Assembly: GCF_000423005.1 (NCBI RefSeq)
Contig: NZ_AUHD01000001.1
Location: forward strand, 186,001-250,000
Origin: Gelidibacter mesophilus DSM 14095
GTDB taxonomy: Bacteria > Bacteroidota > Bacteroidia > Flavobacteriales > Flavobacteriaceae
Reading direction: 5' to 3'
DNA: 64,000 nucleotides
In this document: positions 37,842 through 46,793 of the stretch, one piece after another
How positions within the stretch are numbered: the stretch's first letter is position 1
How the letters are laid out: each line of letters opens with the position of its first letter
The notes under the pieces: generated by a model
The model's database searches: none
The model's input: only the letters and a program-made list of their open reading frames with translations
What the model was told of the DNA's origin: nothing
Position numbers and translations under genes: made by a program

Positions 37842-39725
37842 CTATTCTATGTTCTTCACTTCTTCTTGATCAGGTTCAAATCCCAATAAATCATCGATGG
37901 TGCTTGCGGTAACAGAATGATAATTTGGCCGGGATTTTTCGTAAATTTTCAAAGCATCTTCCGTTCTATCGTTTCTTTTGAACGCTTTGAAAATTGTTTC
38001 CACATACCATCGTCGGCCAACTGAAACCAAAAATTCCTGAATTTTTGAATCTATATTTTTTCCGTGATAATCATGGTTTAGAGCTTGTTCATACCATACC
38101 ATTTGAATATAGGAATTCGTAGAATTGGTAAGATTAAAGATCTTGTCCAAAGTTTTCATTTGGTCATCGGTCATCGTTTGTGGGAAATTCCGAATAAAAT
38201 GCACCCATTCTTGAGGTGTCCAATCTGTGGTCACCTCATTATTAATTTTATCTGAAGCTAGAAACTCTTGAAGCGTCTGTTCGACATTTTTGAATCTATC
38301 AGAGTTGATGATGGCTTGGTTTTTTGGAACTCCTGGTTGGTTGATCCATTCGTCCACATTAAAATTAACCTTGTTTTTTTCCAACAGATTGGTGCTGAGG
38401 TAGGGTATAAATTTTTCTGTGGTCATGGATGAAAAGGCATGTTCTTTGAAATAGTGTTTTAAAAAGGCATCAAACTTATCGCGACCCACGGTTTCTTCCA
38501 AGGTTCTTAAAAAGAGATAGCCTTTATCATAAGCAATACTATTCATCCCATCATCTGGATTTTTGCCTTTCAAGTTGAGCTTTAGTTTGGTTGCATTTGG
38601 GGTGTCTTTTAAATTGTCCAATTCATCATCTAAATCCTGTCGACTAATTAACGCGAGCATATCTGCACGTTCTTTGCCATAGAGCGCTTCCATGATGCGC
38701 ATTTCAAAATACACAGTAAACCCTTCATTGATCCAAAAGTCATTCCAGGTAGCATTGGTGACCAAATTTCCAGACCATGAATGTGCCAACTCATGCGCCA
38801 CCAAAGAGGTCAAACTTTTATCACCAGCAATAACCGTTGGTGTCGCAAAAGTTAAGCGAGGATTTTCCATGCCGCCAAAAGGAAAGCTCGGAGGTAAAAC
38901 AATCACGTCAAACTGTTCCCAAGCATAAGTTCCATAAAGTCGTTCTGCGGCCGACACCATATTTTCCATATCTGAAAACTCCTCATACACTCTATTTAGC
39001 ATTGATTTTTCAGCATAAACACCTGTACGGTCACTGATGGCCTTATATTCAAAATCACCAACCGCCAATGCAATAAGATAGGATGGGATGGCCTGTTTCA
39101 TTTGAAACTGGTAAAGACCGTCGTCAGATTTTGTTTTCGGATTTTCAGCACTCATCACCGCCATTAATCCTTTAGGAACTTTAACCCTGGCTTCGTAGGA
39201 AATCCGTATTTGAGGACTATCTTGAATTGGAATCCAAGTTCTCGTTAAAATGGCCTGCCCTTGTGTAAATAGAAATGGATTGGTTTTATCTGCCGTTTGC
39301 TGAGGTTTCAACCATTGTAAGGCTTCTGTGTCCTTGGTAGTTTTATAGGTGATTGCAATCTTTTTAGTGTTTTTGTCAATGGTGATGGTCAAAGGTTGTC
39401 CCAAAAGCTTATCGTTCGCACCCAATGAAAACTCAGTGTCTTTCCCATCGGCTGTCACGGAGTCGATTTCGAGATGTTTGGAATCTAAAATAATTTGTGT
39501 ACTGTTATTGCTCACAATGTCATAAGTGGCTGTTCCACGAATACGTTCGTTTTTAAAATCAACCGTAATATCTAAATTCAGATGCTCAATGAAGGCATTG
39601 TTTGGTTTTGCATAAGAATGCGGTTCCTCCACATAGCTATAGACCACTATGGGTTCTTCCTTTTGTTCTGCACAGCTCGTCATAATCAGGAAGATGAGAT
39701 ATAGTATTGCTTTTTGATTGTTCAT
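37842..39725 (-). CDS. M1-family aminopeptidase, lipoprotein
   Basis: 627 residues from the ATG at 39725 (an upstream ATG at 39740 adds five residues). Lipoprotein signal with lipobox TSC (cysteine at about residue 18). Catalytic HELAHSW (H311, H315) with NEGFTVYFE (Glu about 334) and the substrate-binding GGMEN (about 284-288). The C-terminal part resembles the leukotriene-A4-hydrolase helical domain (PQEWVHFIRNFPQTMTDDQM), so this is an LTA4H-like aminopeptidase. It trims peptides in the periplasm. A DoxX gene ends 52 bases ahead of it. Confidence 0.94.
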   Translation of the reverse strand: MNNQKAILYLIFLIMTSCAEQKEEPIVVYSYVEEPHSYAKPNNAFIEHLNLDITVDFKNERIRGTATYDIVSNNSTQIILDSKHLEIDSVTADGKDTEFSLGANDKLLGQPLTITIDKNTKKIAITYKTTKDTEALQWLKPQQTADKTNPFLFTQGQAILTRTWIPIQDSPQIRISYEARVKVPKGLMAVMSAENPKTKSDDGLYQFQMKQAIPSYLIALAVGDFEYKAISDRTGVYAEKSMLNRVYEEFSDMENMVSAAERLYGTYAWEQFDVIVLPPSFPFGGMENPRLTFATPTVIAGDKSLTSLVAHELAHSWSGNLVTNATWNDFWINEGFTVYFEMRIMEALYGKERADMLALISRQDLDDELDNLKDTPNATKLKLNLKGKNPDDGMNSIAYDKGYLFLRTLEETVGRDKFDAFLKHYFKEHAFSSMTTEKFIPYLSTNLLEKNKVNFNVDEWINQPGVPKNQAIINSDRFKNVEQTLQEFLASDKINNEVTTDWTPQEWVHFIRNFPQTMTDDQMKTLDKIFNLTNSTNSYIQMVWYEQALNHDYHGKNIDSKIQEFLVSVGRRWYVETIFKAFKRNDRTEDALKIYEKSRPNYHSVTASTIDDLLGFEPDQEEVKNIE

Positions 39726-39776
39726 GAGAATGTTGTACAATTTTAGTTTTCGAAGATAATATTTAATTGAATGAAA

Positions 39777-40136
39777 TTAAAGTTGTAAATACCAATAGGC
39801 CCAATACATGAGGCCAAATTGTAAGGGAATACGCAAAATCAATAGCCACTGTGGAATGCCAGCACCTTGTTTCTTGCCGGAAAGCATGTAAAAATGGACT
39901 AATAAAAATACAACGAGCATTGCAATGATACCTCCAATAGCGACATTTTTTGTTGATGGAAAACAAAGCCCTAACCCCAATAGAATTTCTGCTATCCCAC
40001 TAAGACTGACCATTAGTTTGGGTTTGGGTAAATATCTTGGCATGATGCGTAAGTAGGTTTTAGGTCGAATAAAATGCATGAGTCCGGCAAAAATGTAAAT
40101 TGCCGCCATGAGGTAAAGATGCCAAGGATATATCAT
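39777..40136 (-). CDS. DoxX-family small membrane protein
   Basis: 119 residues with four predicted membrane segments and the DoxX-like pattern IYIFAGLMHFIRPKTYLRIMP and GIAEILLGLGLCFP. Members of the family are membrane proteins of unclear role, in some cases linked to quinone or redox systems. Its start is 5 bases after the stop of the CarboxypepD_reg gene, so the two probably share a transcript. Confidence 0.82.
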   Translation of the reverse strand: MIYPWHLYLMAAIYIFAGLMHFIRPKTYLRIMPRYLPKPKLMVSLSGIAEILLGLGLCFPSTKNVAIGGIIAMLVVFLLVHFYMLSGKKQGAGIPQWLLILRIPLQFGLMYWAYWYLQL

Positions 40137-40141
40137 AAATT

Positions 40142-41125
40142 TTAGTCTTTATAGGCATTATAGGTTAATCCAATACCATAATTATTGAGTCCTGATTGGA
40201 GTAAGGTGGATTGAAAATCGCCTCCTTTTTCAAAGCGCGTCCATTCATTGTCATTGACGAAAACACGTTTGATATAAGTTCTGTTTTCAGAAATCTCATC
40301 TGTAAATGGTAGGAGGGGTCTGAAATTGGTCGGAATTTTAATAACGCCGCCATCTCTTGATTTCATTTCCTTATATTTTTTGTTGGACAGTAGTTTTCCA
40401 TTATCGTCCGTATAGCCCAAAACTTGTAGGGAAACAAAGAAACCGGTATCAGGAACAAAGATGTCCTCCTCTGAAATGTCAAGAATAAATTCATCCCCTT
40501 GCTTTTCTGTCGCTCTGAAAACAATGGTTTTATAGATGAGCTCTTTTCCTGGATAGCCATTGCTATTGTTGTAGAATTTCACTTTAAATAATGTAGAAAA
40601 CGGCTTTTTATCGGCATTGGAGCGTTTGCGTTTTTCCCAATCCTTAGATTCTAGTGTTATGGGAAAATGAACTTTCGTGATTTTTTTTAATGCCGTATCT
40701 GGATTTTTGAAAAACACTGCAATTTCAGACTCTATTGTTGGCAACCAGCAATGGTAATAATCGTCATCTAGATAAGCTTTGATTTTCTCTTCCTTAAACT
40801 TTCGATCCAAGTTAGCCGTGATCAAGACTTCATCCAAAGCATTGACATCAATAGCCATTAAGATGGTATCTGGCAGGTTAGAAGTGGCAATCTTGACCTC
40901 TTTATAGCCTAACGCCGAAATAAAGAGCGAATCAATGTCTGGGTAGAGAGTTTTTGTAAAGTTAAATTCGCCTTCATCATTTGCAAATAGTCCATTGCCA
41001 TTATTAAAAGAAATGGTGGCATAAGAAACAGGGTAGTTTGATTGGGCATCCTTTATTTTGGTTTGGGAAAAGCTAATGCCTACACAAAATAGGAACATAT
41101 AAATTGGGGCAGATTTATAATTCAT
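40142..41125 (-). CDS. secreted CarboxypepD_reg-like domain protein
   Basis: 327 residues. Signal peptide about 1-20 (ends VGISFSQ), then a CarboxypepD_reg-like beta domain with the typical PVSYATISFNNGNGLFANDE and NVNALDEVLIT-like IDVNALDEVLITANL end motif, followed by a ~220-residue region with a charged composition and no named motif. Another family member lies at 6953-8377. Periplasmic or outer-membrane associated; function unknown. Confidence 0.78.
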   Translation of the reverse strand: MNYKSAPIYMFLFCVGISFSQTKIKDAQSNYPVSYATISFNNGNGLFANDEGEFNFTKTLYPDIDSLFISALGYKEVKIATSNLPDTILMAIDVNALDEVLITANLDRKFKEEKIKAYLDDDYYHCWLPTIESEIAVFFKNPDTALKKITKVHFPITLESKDWEKRKRSNADKKPFSTLFKVKFYNNSNGYPGKELIYKTIVFRATEKQGDEFILDISEEDIFVPDTGFFVSLQVLGYTDDNGKLLSNKKYKEMKSRDGGVIKIPTNFRPLLPFTDEISENRTYIKRVFVNDNEWTRFEKGGDFQSTLLQSGLNNYGIGLTYNAYKD

Positions 41126-41352
41126 AGGGCTGTTTTCTTCAATGTCCGCTTTTATTTTTTTGTGCTGAGAACATATAAGCCGTTCAAGATGATATTATCG
41201 ATTTTGAGATCAGTCAACTTTCAAGCTTTTAGACTTTAAAGATACATTATTAATAAAAAAGCGGCTAAAAAAAGTGAAGTGTTTAATGTTAGATGGATTG
41301 AAAAATTATTTTTTATTGAAGGGTTGTAATTAAAAAGATCTATATGAGGACC

Positions 41353-41679
41353 TTAATTAGACACAAATTTTAATCCGACAATGGATAAGATAAGCGTTGC
41401 CAGGAAGAAGACTCTCCAAAAGTCGGCAGATTCCTTAAATATAAAAATACCCACTAATACGGTGCCAATCGCGCCAATTCCTGTCCATACCGCATAGGCC
41501 GTTCCTATGGGTAAGGTTTCGGTAGCCTTGATCAAAAGTAACATACTGATGGTCAAACAGACCAAGAAACCTATATACCACCATGTTGCAGTTGCCCCTG
41601 TTGCATATTTTGCTTTTCCCAGACAAGCTGCAAATCCCACTTCAAATAACCCCCCTATAATTAAAATGATCCAATTCAT
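41353..41679 (-). CDS. SMR-family multidrug/guanidinium transporter
   Basis: 108 residues with four membrane helices. The conserved glutamate of the SMR family lies in GGLFEVGFAACLG (residue about 13), then LPIGTAYAVWTGIGAIGTVL and the last helix. The GTAYAVWTGIGA pattern fits both EmrE-like and Gdx/SugE-like members; lacking flanking riboswitch or partner subunit I cannot decide. Dimeric, drives export of cationic compounds by proton exchange. Confidence 0.88.
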   Translation of the reverse strand: MNWIILIIGGLFEVGFAACLGKAKYATGATATWWYIGFLVCLTISMLLLIKATETLPIGTAYAVWTGIGAIGTVLVGIFIFKESADFWRVFFLATLILSIVGLKFVSN

Positions 41680-41740
41680 AAGACCTAAATATTAAATTTT
41701 TTCGCTTTACTTCGAGCTTTCAACCTCAAGCTCTAAGCTT

Positions 41741-42982
41741 CTAGTACCAGCGCTTTTTATTGCTTTTTGATCCTTGTCCTTTACGTCCTTTTTTATGTTT
41801 GCTTCCCGTTTTATTGGACTTATGAATAATAGGTTTTGCGTTCGGATCTAATGGATAAGGATGCTCATTTTCTACAGGAATTTGTGTGTTGATCAATTGT
41901 TGAATGGTTTTGATATACGTTTTTTCGTCTGCAGAGCAAAGGGAGTAGGAATTCCCAAAGTTTCCAGCTCGCCCAGTCCTGCCAATGCGATGCACATAGG
42001 TTTCAGGAATATGTGGAATATCAAAGTTGACCACGGCATCCAATTCGTCAATATCAATCCCTCTTGCGGCCACATCGGTTGCTATAAGGATATTGACGTC
42101 GCCATGTTTGAATTTGTTTAAAGCAGATTGTCGATCGGTTTGCGTTTTGTCACCATGGAAACTTTCAACTTTAAATCCATTTTTGATTAAGGTTTGTTCC
42201 AATTTTTCTACACCAAATTTTGTGCGCCTAAATATTAAAATATGGCCTTTAATTGTGTTTCTTAAAAGGTGTAGACATAATTCAATCTTATTTTGCTTAG
42301 GGACAAAATATAATACTTGGCTCACATTTTTTGCGGCCGATGATGTTGGGGTGACTTCAACACGCTCTGGCGATTTCAATATGGAATTTGCCAATTGTTC
42401 CACTTTAAAAGGTATGGTTGCAGAGAATAACAGAGTTTGTTTTTCCTTTGGACACAAGCGTTCAATTTTTGTGACATCATCAATGAACCCCATGTCCAGC
42501 ATCAAATCGGCTTCGTCCAACACCAAGATTTCGATATAATCTAAATTGATTTGATCCTGTTTGTGCAAATCGAGCAAACGACCGGGAGTTGCAATGACAA
42601 TGTCTACACCTTTTTTAAGCAGCTCAATTTGTGGATCAATGGACGCTCCTCCAAAAATAACCATCGATTTTAAGTTGGTATGGGCACCATAGGTTTTGAA
42701 GTTTTGAGAAATTTGAATGGCCAATTCTCTAGTTGGGCTAATAATTAAAGCTCTTACTTTTTTGCCTTTCTTTACGGCATCTTGATGGTCATAAAGGAGC
42801 TGTAAAATGGGCAGTGCAAATGCTGCAGTTTTACCAGTACCCGTTTGCGCAGAGGCAATTACATCTTTTTTGGCCAAAACCAATGGGATGGTTTGTTCTT
42901 GTACTAGGGTAGGCGTATCGTAGCCAGATTCAGCTACCGCTTTTAAAATGGGTTTATTGAGTTGTAAGTCCTTAAATGACAT
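41741..42982 (-). CDS. rhlE: DEAD-box RNA helicase, RhlE type
   Basis: 413 residues with the full DEAD-box set: Q-motif about 20, ASAQTGTGKTAAF (motif I), PTRELAIQI (Ia), VLDEADLMLDMGF (II), FSATIP (III), then the second RecA domain with ILIFRRTK, ARGIDI and HRIGRTGR, and a short basic tail (KSNKTGSKHKKGRKGQG) typical of RhlE-like proteins. It unwinds RNA duplexes, in ribosome assembly or mRNA turnover. The symbol is by general similarity. Confidence 0.92.
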   Translation of the reverse strand: MSFKDLQLNKPILKAVAESGYDTPTLVQEQTIPLVLAKKDVIASAQTGTGKTAAFALPILQLLYDHQDAVKKGKKVRALIISPTRELAIQISQNFKTYGAHTNLKSMVIFGGASIDPQIELLKKGVDIVIATPGRLLDLHKQDQINLDYIEILVLDEADLMLDMGFIDDVTKIERLCPKEKQTLLFSATIPFKVEQLANSILKSPERVEVTPTSSAAKNVSQVLYFVPKQNKIELCLHLLRNTIKGHILIFRRTKFGVEKLEQTLIKNGFKVESFHGDKTQTDRQSALNKFKHGDVNILIATDVAARGIDIDELDAVVNFDIPHIPETYVHRIGRTGRAGNFGNSYSLCSADEKTYIKTIQQLINTQIPVENEHPYPLDPNAKPIIHKSNKTGSKHKKGRKGQGSKSNKKRWY

Positions 42983-43048
42983 TTATAATTATTTTGTGCA
43001 AAGATAGCAGAAAATATAGTGGGAATTTTGAGATCCACGACGTGCTTT

Positions 43049-43201
43049 TTAATCAATGGCGTTTTTGGTAACAAACACACGCCACCCAATAATTGCCATT
43101 TGCAGTTTGGACGCTTTTGAAAGATCCAATCCTTTTTTGGAATAGCTCGGAAGAACAGCTTTATTGATCTTTGCTAAAAATTGAAAGAAGTTTTTTTTCA
43201 T
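43049..43201 (-). CDS. 50-residue conserved flavobacterial protein
   Basis: A short minus-strand gene: MKKNFFQFLAKINKAVLPSY at the start, then SKKGLDLSKASKLQMAIIGWRVFVTKNAID in two short halves, ending in TAA. Basic, with a hydrophobic C-terminal part. From memory it resembles a short Flavobacteriaceae protein often mislabelled as SsrA-binding protein in databases; it is far too short for SmpB. It starts near the divergent region of the decayed endonuclease. Function unknown. Confidence 0.7.
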   Translation of the reverse strand: MKKNFFQFLAKINKAVLPSYSKKGLDLSKASKLQMAIIGWRVFVTKNAID

Positions 43202-43331
43202 AAAGACCTAGTTGCGTTAACACCAAAGATAAAAATTTAAGTCTTTAAATTTAAAAATTAATCCTGAATACCAAAAACCAAGAAGAAACTCATTCTGGAA
43301 CTGAGCTTAACTTAGTTTTTGCATTTAGCCA

Positions 43332-44228
43332 ATGGAAAAAATAATACTTAAAATAATTTTGACAAGTGTGATCATATTCGTGGTGTTTAAAGAGTTAATG
43401 ATTCGTGTTAAATTGCAATTGTCGTTTCAATATATACGTTTTAATTGATTTTTAAATGTGGGAGAACATTTGGAAAAATGGAATAGAGAACACATCTTTC
43501 CATTAAGTAAAGGCGGCTTTTATAAAATCGATTTGGATGATGTGTTTGATGGTAAAGAGATGTATTGGAATACCAATTCGCTGCGTCATGGAATGAGTGA
43601 TGCACACGCACTAAGTGCAGTGGACACTCGGGAAAACAGCCGACGCAATAATTTACTTTATGGGCAGTATAATGGGCCAAAAGGGACTTTAGGTAAATTT
43701 AAAGGAGATGTGGCACGCAGTGTTTTTTATATGGCGGTGCAGTACAACGGACTTGAGATTGTCAATGGATCTCCAGAAGGAGTTTTAGGGCAATTGGGCG
43801 ATTCAAAAACCTTATTGAGATGGCGCAGGAACGACCCGCCTGACGATTTTGAAATGAACCGAAATAATATCATTTATACGTGGCAAATTAATAGAAATCC
43901 TTTTATCGATCAGCCTGAATTGATTGAATATGTTTGGGGTAATAGAGTAGGACAGGTTTGAAGTAAGGAGTTGGGTTTAAAAGATGACAAGGTGCTTAAT
44001 CTTAGAGTTCATCCAATTCCAACTAGAGATAGAATTTACATTTCAGGAATTCAGAACGATAACCAAATAGAAGTCTTTAGCATCGATAGCCGTAAAGTGG
44101 TGCAGCATCGTGTGACTGAAGAGGTGTCTTTAGGACTTAACTCAGATTTCGGATTATCATCAGGTATTTATCTGATGCGGTTGGAATCACAAGGAAAATC
44201 CTTGAATAAAAAGATTATGGTAGAGTAA
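43332..44228 (+). pseudogene. decayed secreted endonuclease I with T9SS sorting tail
   Basis: One continuous frame broken by two stop codons. 43332-43448 reads as a short hydrophobic start and ends in TGA. From about 43458 the endonuclease I catalytic part is clear: KWNREHIFPLSKGG, SDAHALSAVDTRENSRRNN and the C-terminal DNA/RNA non-specific domain. TGA at 43959-43961 cuts it off in frame. The remaining frame (43962-44228) is a T9SS type A sorting domain (VHPIPTRDRIYISGIQND ... SLNKKIMVE). The whole N-terminal half of a normal endonuclease I is missing. Once a secreted, surface-exposed nuclease; now likely non-functional. Confidence 0.82.
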
Positions 44229-44295
44229 CCACAATAAAATAGAAATCCCAAATTAAATTATGAATTTGGGACTTCTTAAAGAATTTAAATCCTTG

Positions 44296-46218
44296 TTAAT
44301 TCTTTTTTGTTGTAACAATGATCACACCATTTTCGCCTTTCTTTCCGAATTTTTTAGTGGCGTGTTCATCTTTTAAAACAAAAACGGACTCAACATCAGT
44401 TGCTGCTATAGCATCCATTTTTTCTTTTGTAGTTTCTTTTCCGTCAACAATGTAAAGTGGTTGATGTTTAGATTGTGAGAATAAATTTGAAGGTTGTTCA
44501 TGTATGATTTCGGTGTTTTCATCAACTTCAGAACTTTTGATTTTTTGGCTGTTTTTCTTTTCAAAGATTGATTCTTGGTCTTCAGTTTTAGCGTTCTTTT
44601 TGGAAGTAATAAGAATCACCCCATTCTTTCCTTTATCGCCATACTTTTTTGTGACAGCTTTATCCTTTAACACCTGAATATTGTCGATGCTGTTTGGGTC
44701 AATGGCGTTCATTTCGTCATTCTTGATCTCTTTTCCATCAAAAATTACCAATGGTGAATTTTCATCGTTTTTAAAGATCTGGGATTCCTTAGTTCTTTTT
44801 TTAACAGATAAGACTTCTACATCTTCACCTTGAGCATTGGTCCAGTTGACTTTGTCTGTGGTCCTCTCCATGAATATTGAATCTTTGATTGAGCCGTCCT
44901 TGTTTATTTTCTTATAAATCACATGATAGGATTCATCTTGATTGTTCGTGGTTTTTTCAAGAACTGACTGTCCATCATCATCCGGTTCAACTTTAAAGGT
45001 TTGGCTCAACTGATGAGCTTGCTCGCCCACATCAATGTTTCCATTGGACGGGTTCATCGAAATTTCGATAGGATCAATTGGTTCAGATAATTTTTTGGAA
45101 TGAACAAGCTTTGAGTTTTCATGGTTATACGCAACCTTGATTCCAATAATCTCGTTTTTTGAATTCCTTTTTATGTTCTTGAAGGTGATGATCGCTCCAT
45201 TTTCCGAAAGTTTATCTTTTATGAAATCCAGTTGTTGATCCTTGGTATCCTTGGTCACCACAAATTTTAAAATGTTTTGTTGATCGTGTTTTGGTGATTC
45301 TGTAGGGTTAACTGAAGTTTGCGCGATAGTTTCGGTATTAAAAGTCATGGCGAAAATGGCCAATAAGGGAACGATAATACTGTATTTCCAAGTGTTCATA
45401 AGATTTGATTTTGATTTGTGTAACATAACGATTCGTTTTTTGACTTGTCCGAAAGCGGTGAAAAGTGTGATTGGTTTTCCAAATACTTTAAGACGGATTG
45501 ATGAATTATAAAAAGTGTTGATGACTGTTAAATTTTGTTCTGGCAAACTGGTTTTAAGCAATAGCATTTGATAGCGCTCTTCACAATCGGTTTGCTTTTG
45601 AGTGTGATGATCGGCAATGAATTCTAAATTTTGTTTGAGTGCTTTTTTGTAAAGCCAGATGAAAGGATTGAACCAAAATAAAGCCGTGGCAAGATCAATT
45701 AATACAGCATCCATGCTGTGCAATTGGGAGGCGTGAATCTTTTCGTGTTCTAGAATGAGTTCCAATTCCTCCTCATTAAAAAGCTTCGGATTAAAAACAA
45801 TCCATTTGAAAAATGAAAAAGGTGTTATATTCTGTGAAGTTTTTACATAGTTATATTTGCCAAATTTTTCCTTGTTGTTATTTTTAATAAGGATGGTTAA
45901 CGAAAAGAATTGGAGGAGCAATCTGCCAAAAAAGAAACTCGCACCAAGGGCGTAAATGCACAACAATAAAGTGGAGACGTTAAATGATGCTTCTGGACGA
46001 GTTTGGACGGTTGTCGCAATCATTGTAAATCCGCTAGAGGTAGTTGCTGGTATGTCCAAATAAATGGGAATTATCATAAAAGGAAATAGAAGTGCGGTAA
46101 TCAATCCTGCTAATAAAAACCATCTGTTAGCGTTGAAAAATGTTTCCTTCTGCAAAAAGAAGATATAGCACCCGTAAAAAATAGCTATTAATGCACTCAC
46201 TTTTAGTATATACTCCAT
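44296..46218 (-). CDS. BlaR1/MecR1-like M56 metallopeptidase with two plug-like C-terminal domains
   Basis: 640 residues. Four N-terminal membrane helices with the M56 zinc motif HEKIH (158-162) and a later glutamate in NLEFIADHH. Another helix follows near residue 290. The rest lies outside: a domain at about 315-395 (FKNIKRNSKNEIIGIKVAYN), then two copies of a plug-like motif, PLVIFDGKEIKN ... YGDKGKNGVILITSKKN and PLYIVDGKETTK ... FGKKGENGVIIVTTKKN. These match the N-terminal plug of SusC-type TonB receptors but without a barrel. In the BlaR1 family the sensor peptidase cleaves its BlaI repressor when a ligand is sensed. Three bases separate it from the BlaI gene. Confidence 0.85.
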   Translation of the reverse strand: MEYILKVSALIAIFYGCYIFFLQKETFFNANRWFLLAGLITALLFPFMIIPIYLDIPATTSSGFTMIATTVQTRPEASFNVSTLLLCIYALGASFFFGRLLLQFFSLTILIKNNNKEKFGKYNYVKTSQNITPFSFFKWIVFNPKLFNEEELELILEHEKIHASQLHSMDAVLIDLATALFWFNPFIWLYKKALKQNLEFIADHHTQKQTDCEERYQMLLLKTSLPEQNLTVINTFYNSSIRLKVFGKPITLFTAFGQVKKRIVMLHKSKSNLMNTWKYSIIVPLLAIFAMTFNTETIAQTSVNPTESPKHDQQNILKFVVTKDTKDQQLDFIKDKLSENGAIITFKNIKRNSKNEIIGIKVAYNHENSKLVHSKKLSEPIDPIEISMNPSNGNIDVGEQAHQLSQTFKVEPDDDGQSVLEKTTNNQDESYHVIYKKINKDGSIKDSIFMERTTDKVNWTNAQGEDVEVLSVKKRTKESQIFKNDENSPLVIFDGKEIKNDEMNAIDPNSIDNIQVLKDKAVTKKYGDKGKNGVILITSKKNAKTEDQESIFEKKNSQKIKSSEVDENTEIIHEQPSNLFSQSKHQPLYIVDGKETTKEKMDAIAATDVESVFVLKDEHATKKFGKKGENGVIIVTTKKN

Positions 46219-46220
46219 AA

Positions 46221-46616
46221 TTAAAGTGTTTTTGTGTTGTTGGTTTCGCTTTCTTGAGATTTTTTTGTCTCAATGAGCGCAATAATTTCCTGAAGTTCAG
46301 CCACGCTTATTTTCTCTTCCTTAGCAAAAAACGACACCACGTTCTTATAGGAATTATTGAAATAATTTTCGATAGCAGTGCTCATAAACCGTTTCTTATA
46401 AGCTTCCTTGCTGACAATGGGGAAATACTGATGGGTCTTTCCGTAGGCATGATAACTTACGTAGCCTTTCTCTTCCAAATTTCTGATAGTAGTGGATAGG
46501 GTATTATAATGTGGTTGGTCTTCTGTGATCTCAACCATGACATCTTTTACGAACGCTTTTTTAAGCTTCCAGATGATGTGCATGATTTCTTCTTCTTTAT
46601 TAGTGAGCTTTTGCAT
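46221..46616 (-). CDS. BlaI/MecI/CopY-family repressor
   Basis: 131 residues, winged helix: MQKLTNKEEEIMHIIWKLKK, then LSTTIRNLEEKGYVSYHAYG and a C-terminal dimer part with the FAKEEKISVAELQEIIALIE helix. In this family the repressor binds inverted repeats of its own promoter and is cut by the adjacent BlaR1-type peptidase. It is 2 bases ahead of the M56 gene, so they form one transcript. Two perfect palindromes lie 57-92 bases upstream of its start. Confidence 0.92.
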   Translation of the reverse strand: MQKLTNKEEEIMHIIWKLKKAFVKDVMVEITEDQPHYNTLSTTIRNLEEKGYVSYHAYGKTHQYFPIVSKEAYKKRFMSTAIENYFNNSYKNVVSFFAKEEKISVAELQEIIALIETKKSQESETNNTKTL

Positions 46617-46672
46617 GTGTCGTTATTTTTTGTAAACTAAAAAATGAAAATTCTATTTTGAAATTCAAAGAT

Positions 46673-46688
46673 AACTATTTTTTTAGTT
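46673..46688. promoter_or_regulatory. candidate BlaI operator box 1
   Basis: AACTA-TTTTTT-TAGTT, a perfect inverted repeat with 6-base spacer. It lies upstream of the BlaI gene (minus strand start 46616). Its twin begins exactly 20 bases further, about two helical turns. Confidence 0.7.
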
Positions 46689-46692
46689 ATAC

Positions 46693-46708
46693 AACTATAA
46701 AAATAGTT
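46693..46708. promoter_or_regulatory. candidate BlaI operator box 2
   Basis: AACTA-TAAAAA-TAGTT, same half-sites and spacer as box 1. Together they suggest cooperative binding of repressor dimers, as seen for BlaI and MecI in other bacteria, whose own sites have other sequences. An extra TAGTT half-site lies at 46724-46728. Confidence 0.7.
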
Positions 46709-46748
46709 ATTTAACGAAATGTGTAGTTATTAATACTGTTTAAATAAT

Positions 46749-46772
46749 AAACACACCGCTTTGGGTGTGTTT
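46749..46772 (-). terminator. terminator of the companion gene
   Basis: Perfect 9-bp stem AAACACACC / GGTGTGTTT (46749-46757, 46764-46772), loop GCTTTG. In minus-strand sense it lies 22 bases after the stop codon of the gene at 46794-47681, followed by a T-rich stretch. Confidence 0.8.
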
Positions 46773-46793
46773 CCTCCTTAACAGTGTTGAAGT

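Noticed and set aside
43959-43961. In-frame TGA read as selenocysteine
   Set aside because: No selenocysteine insertion structure or selenium gene is seen, an earlier stop codon exists and half the gene is missing, so decay is simpler.
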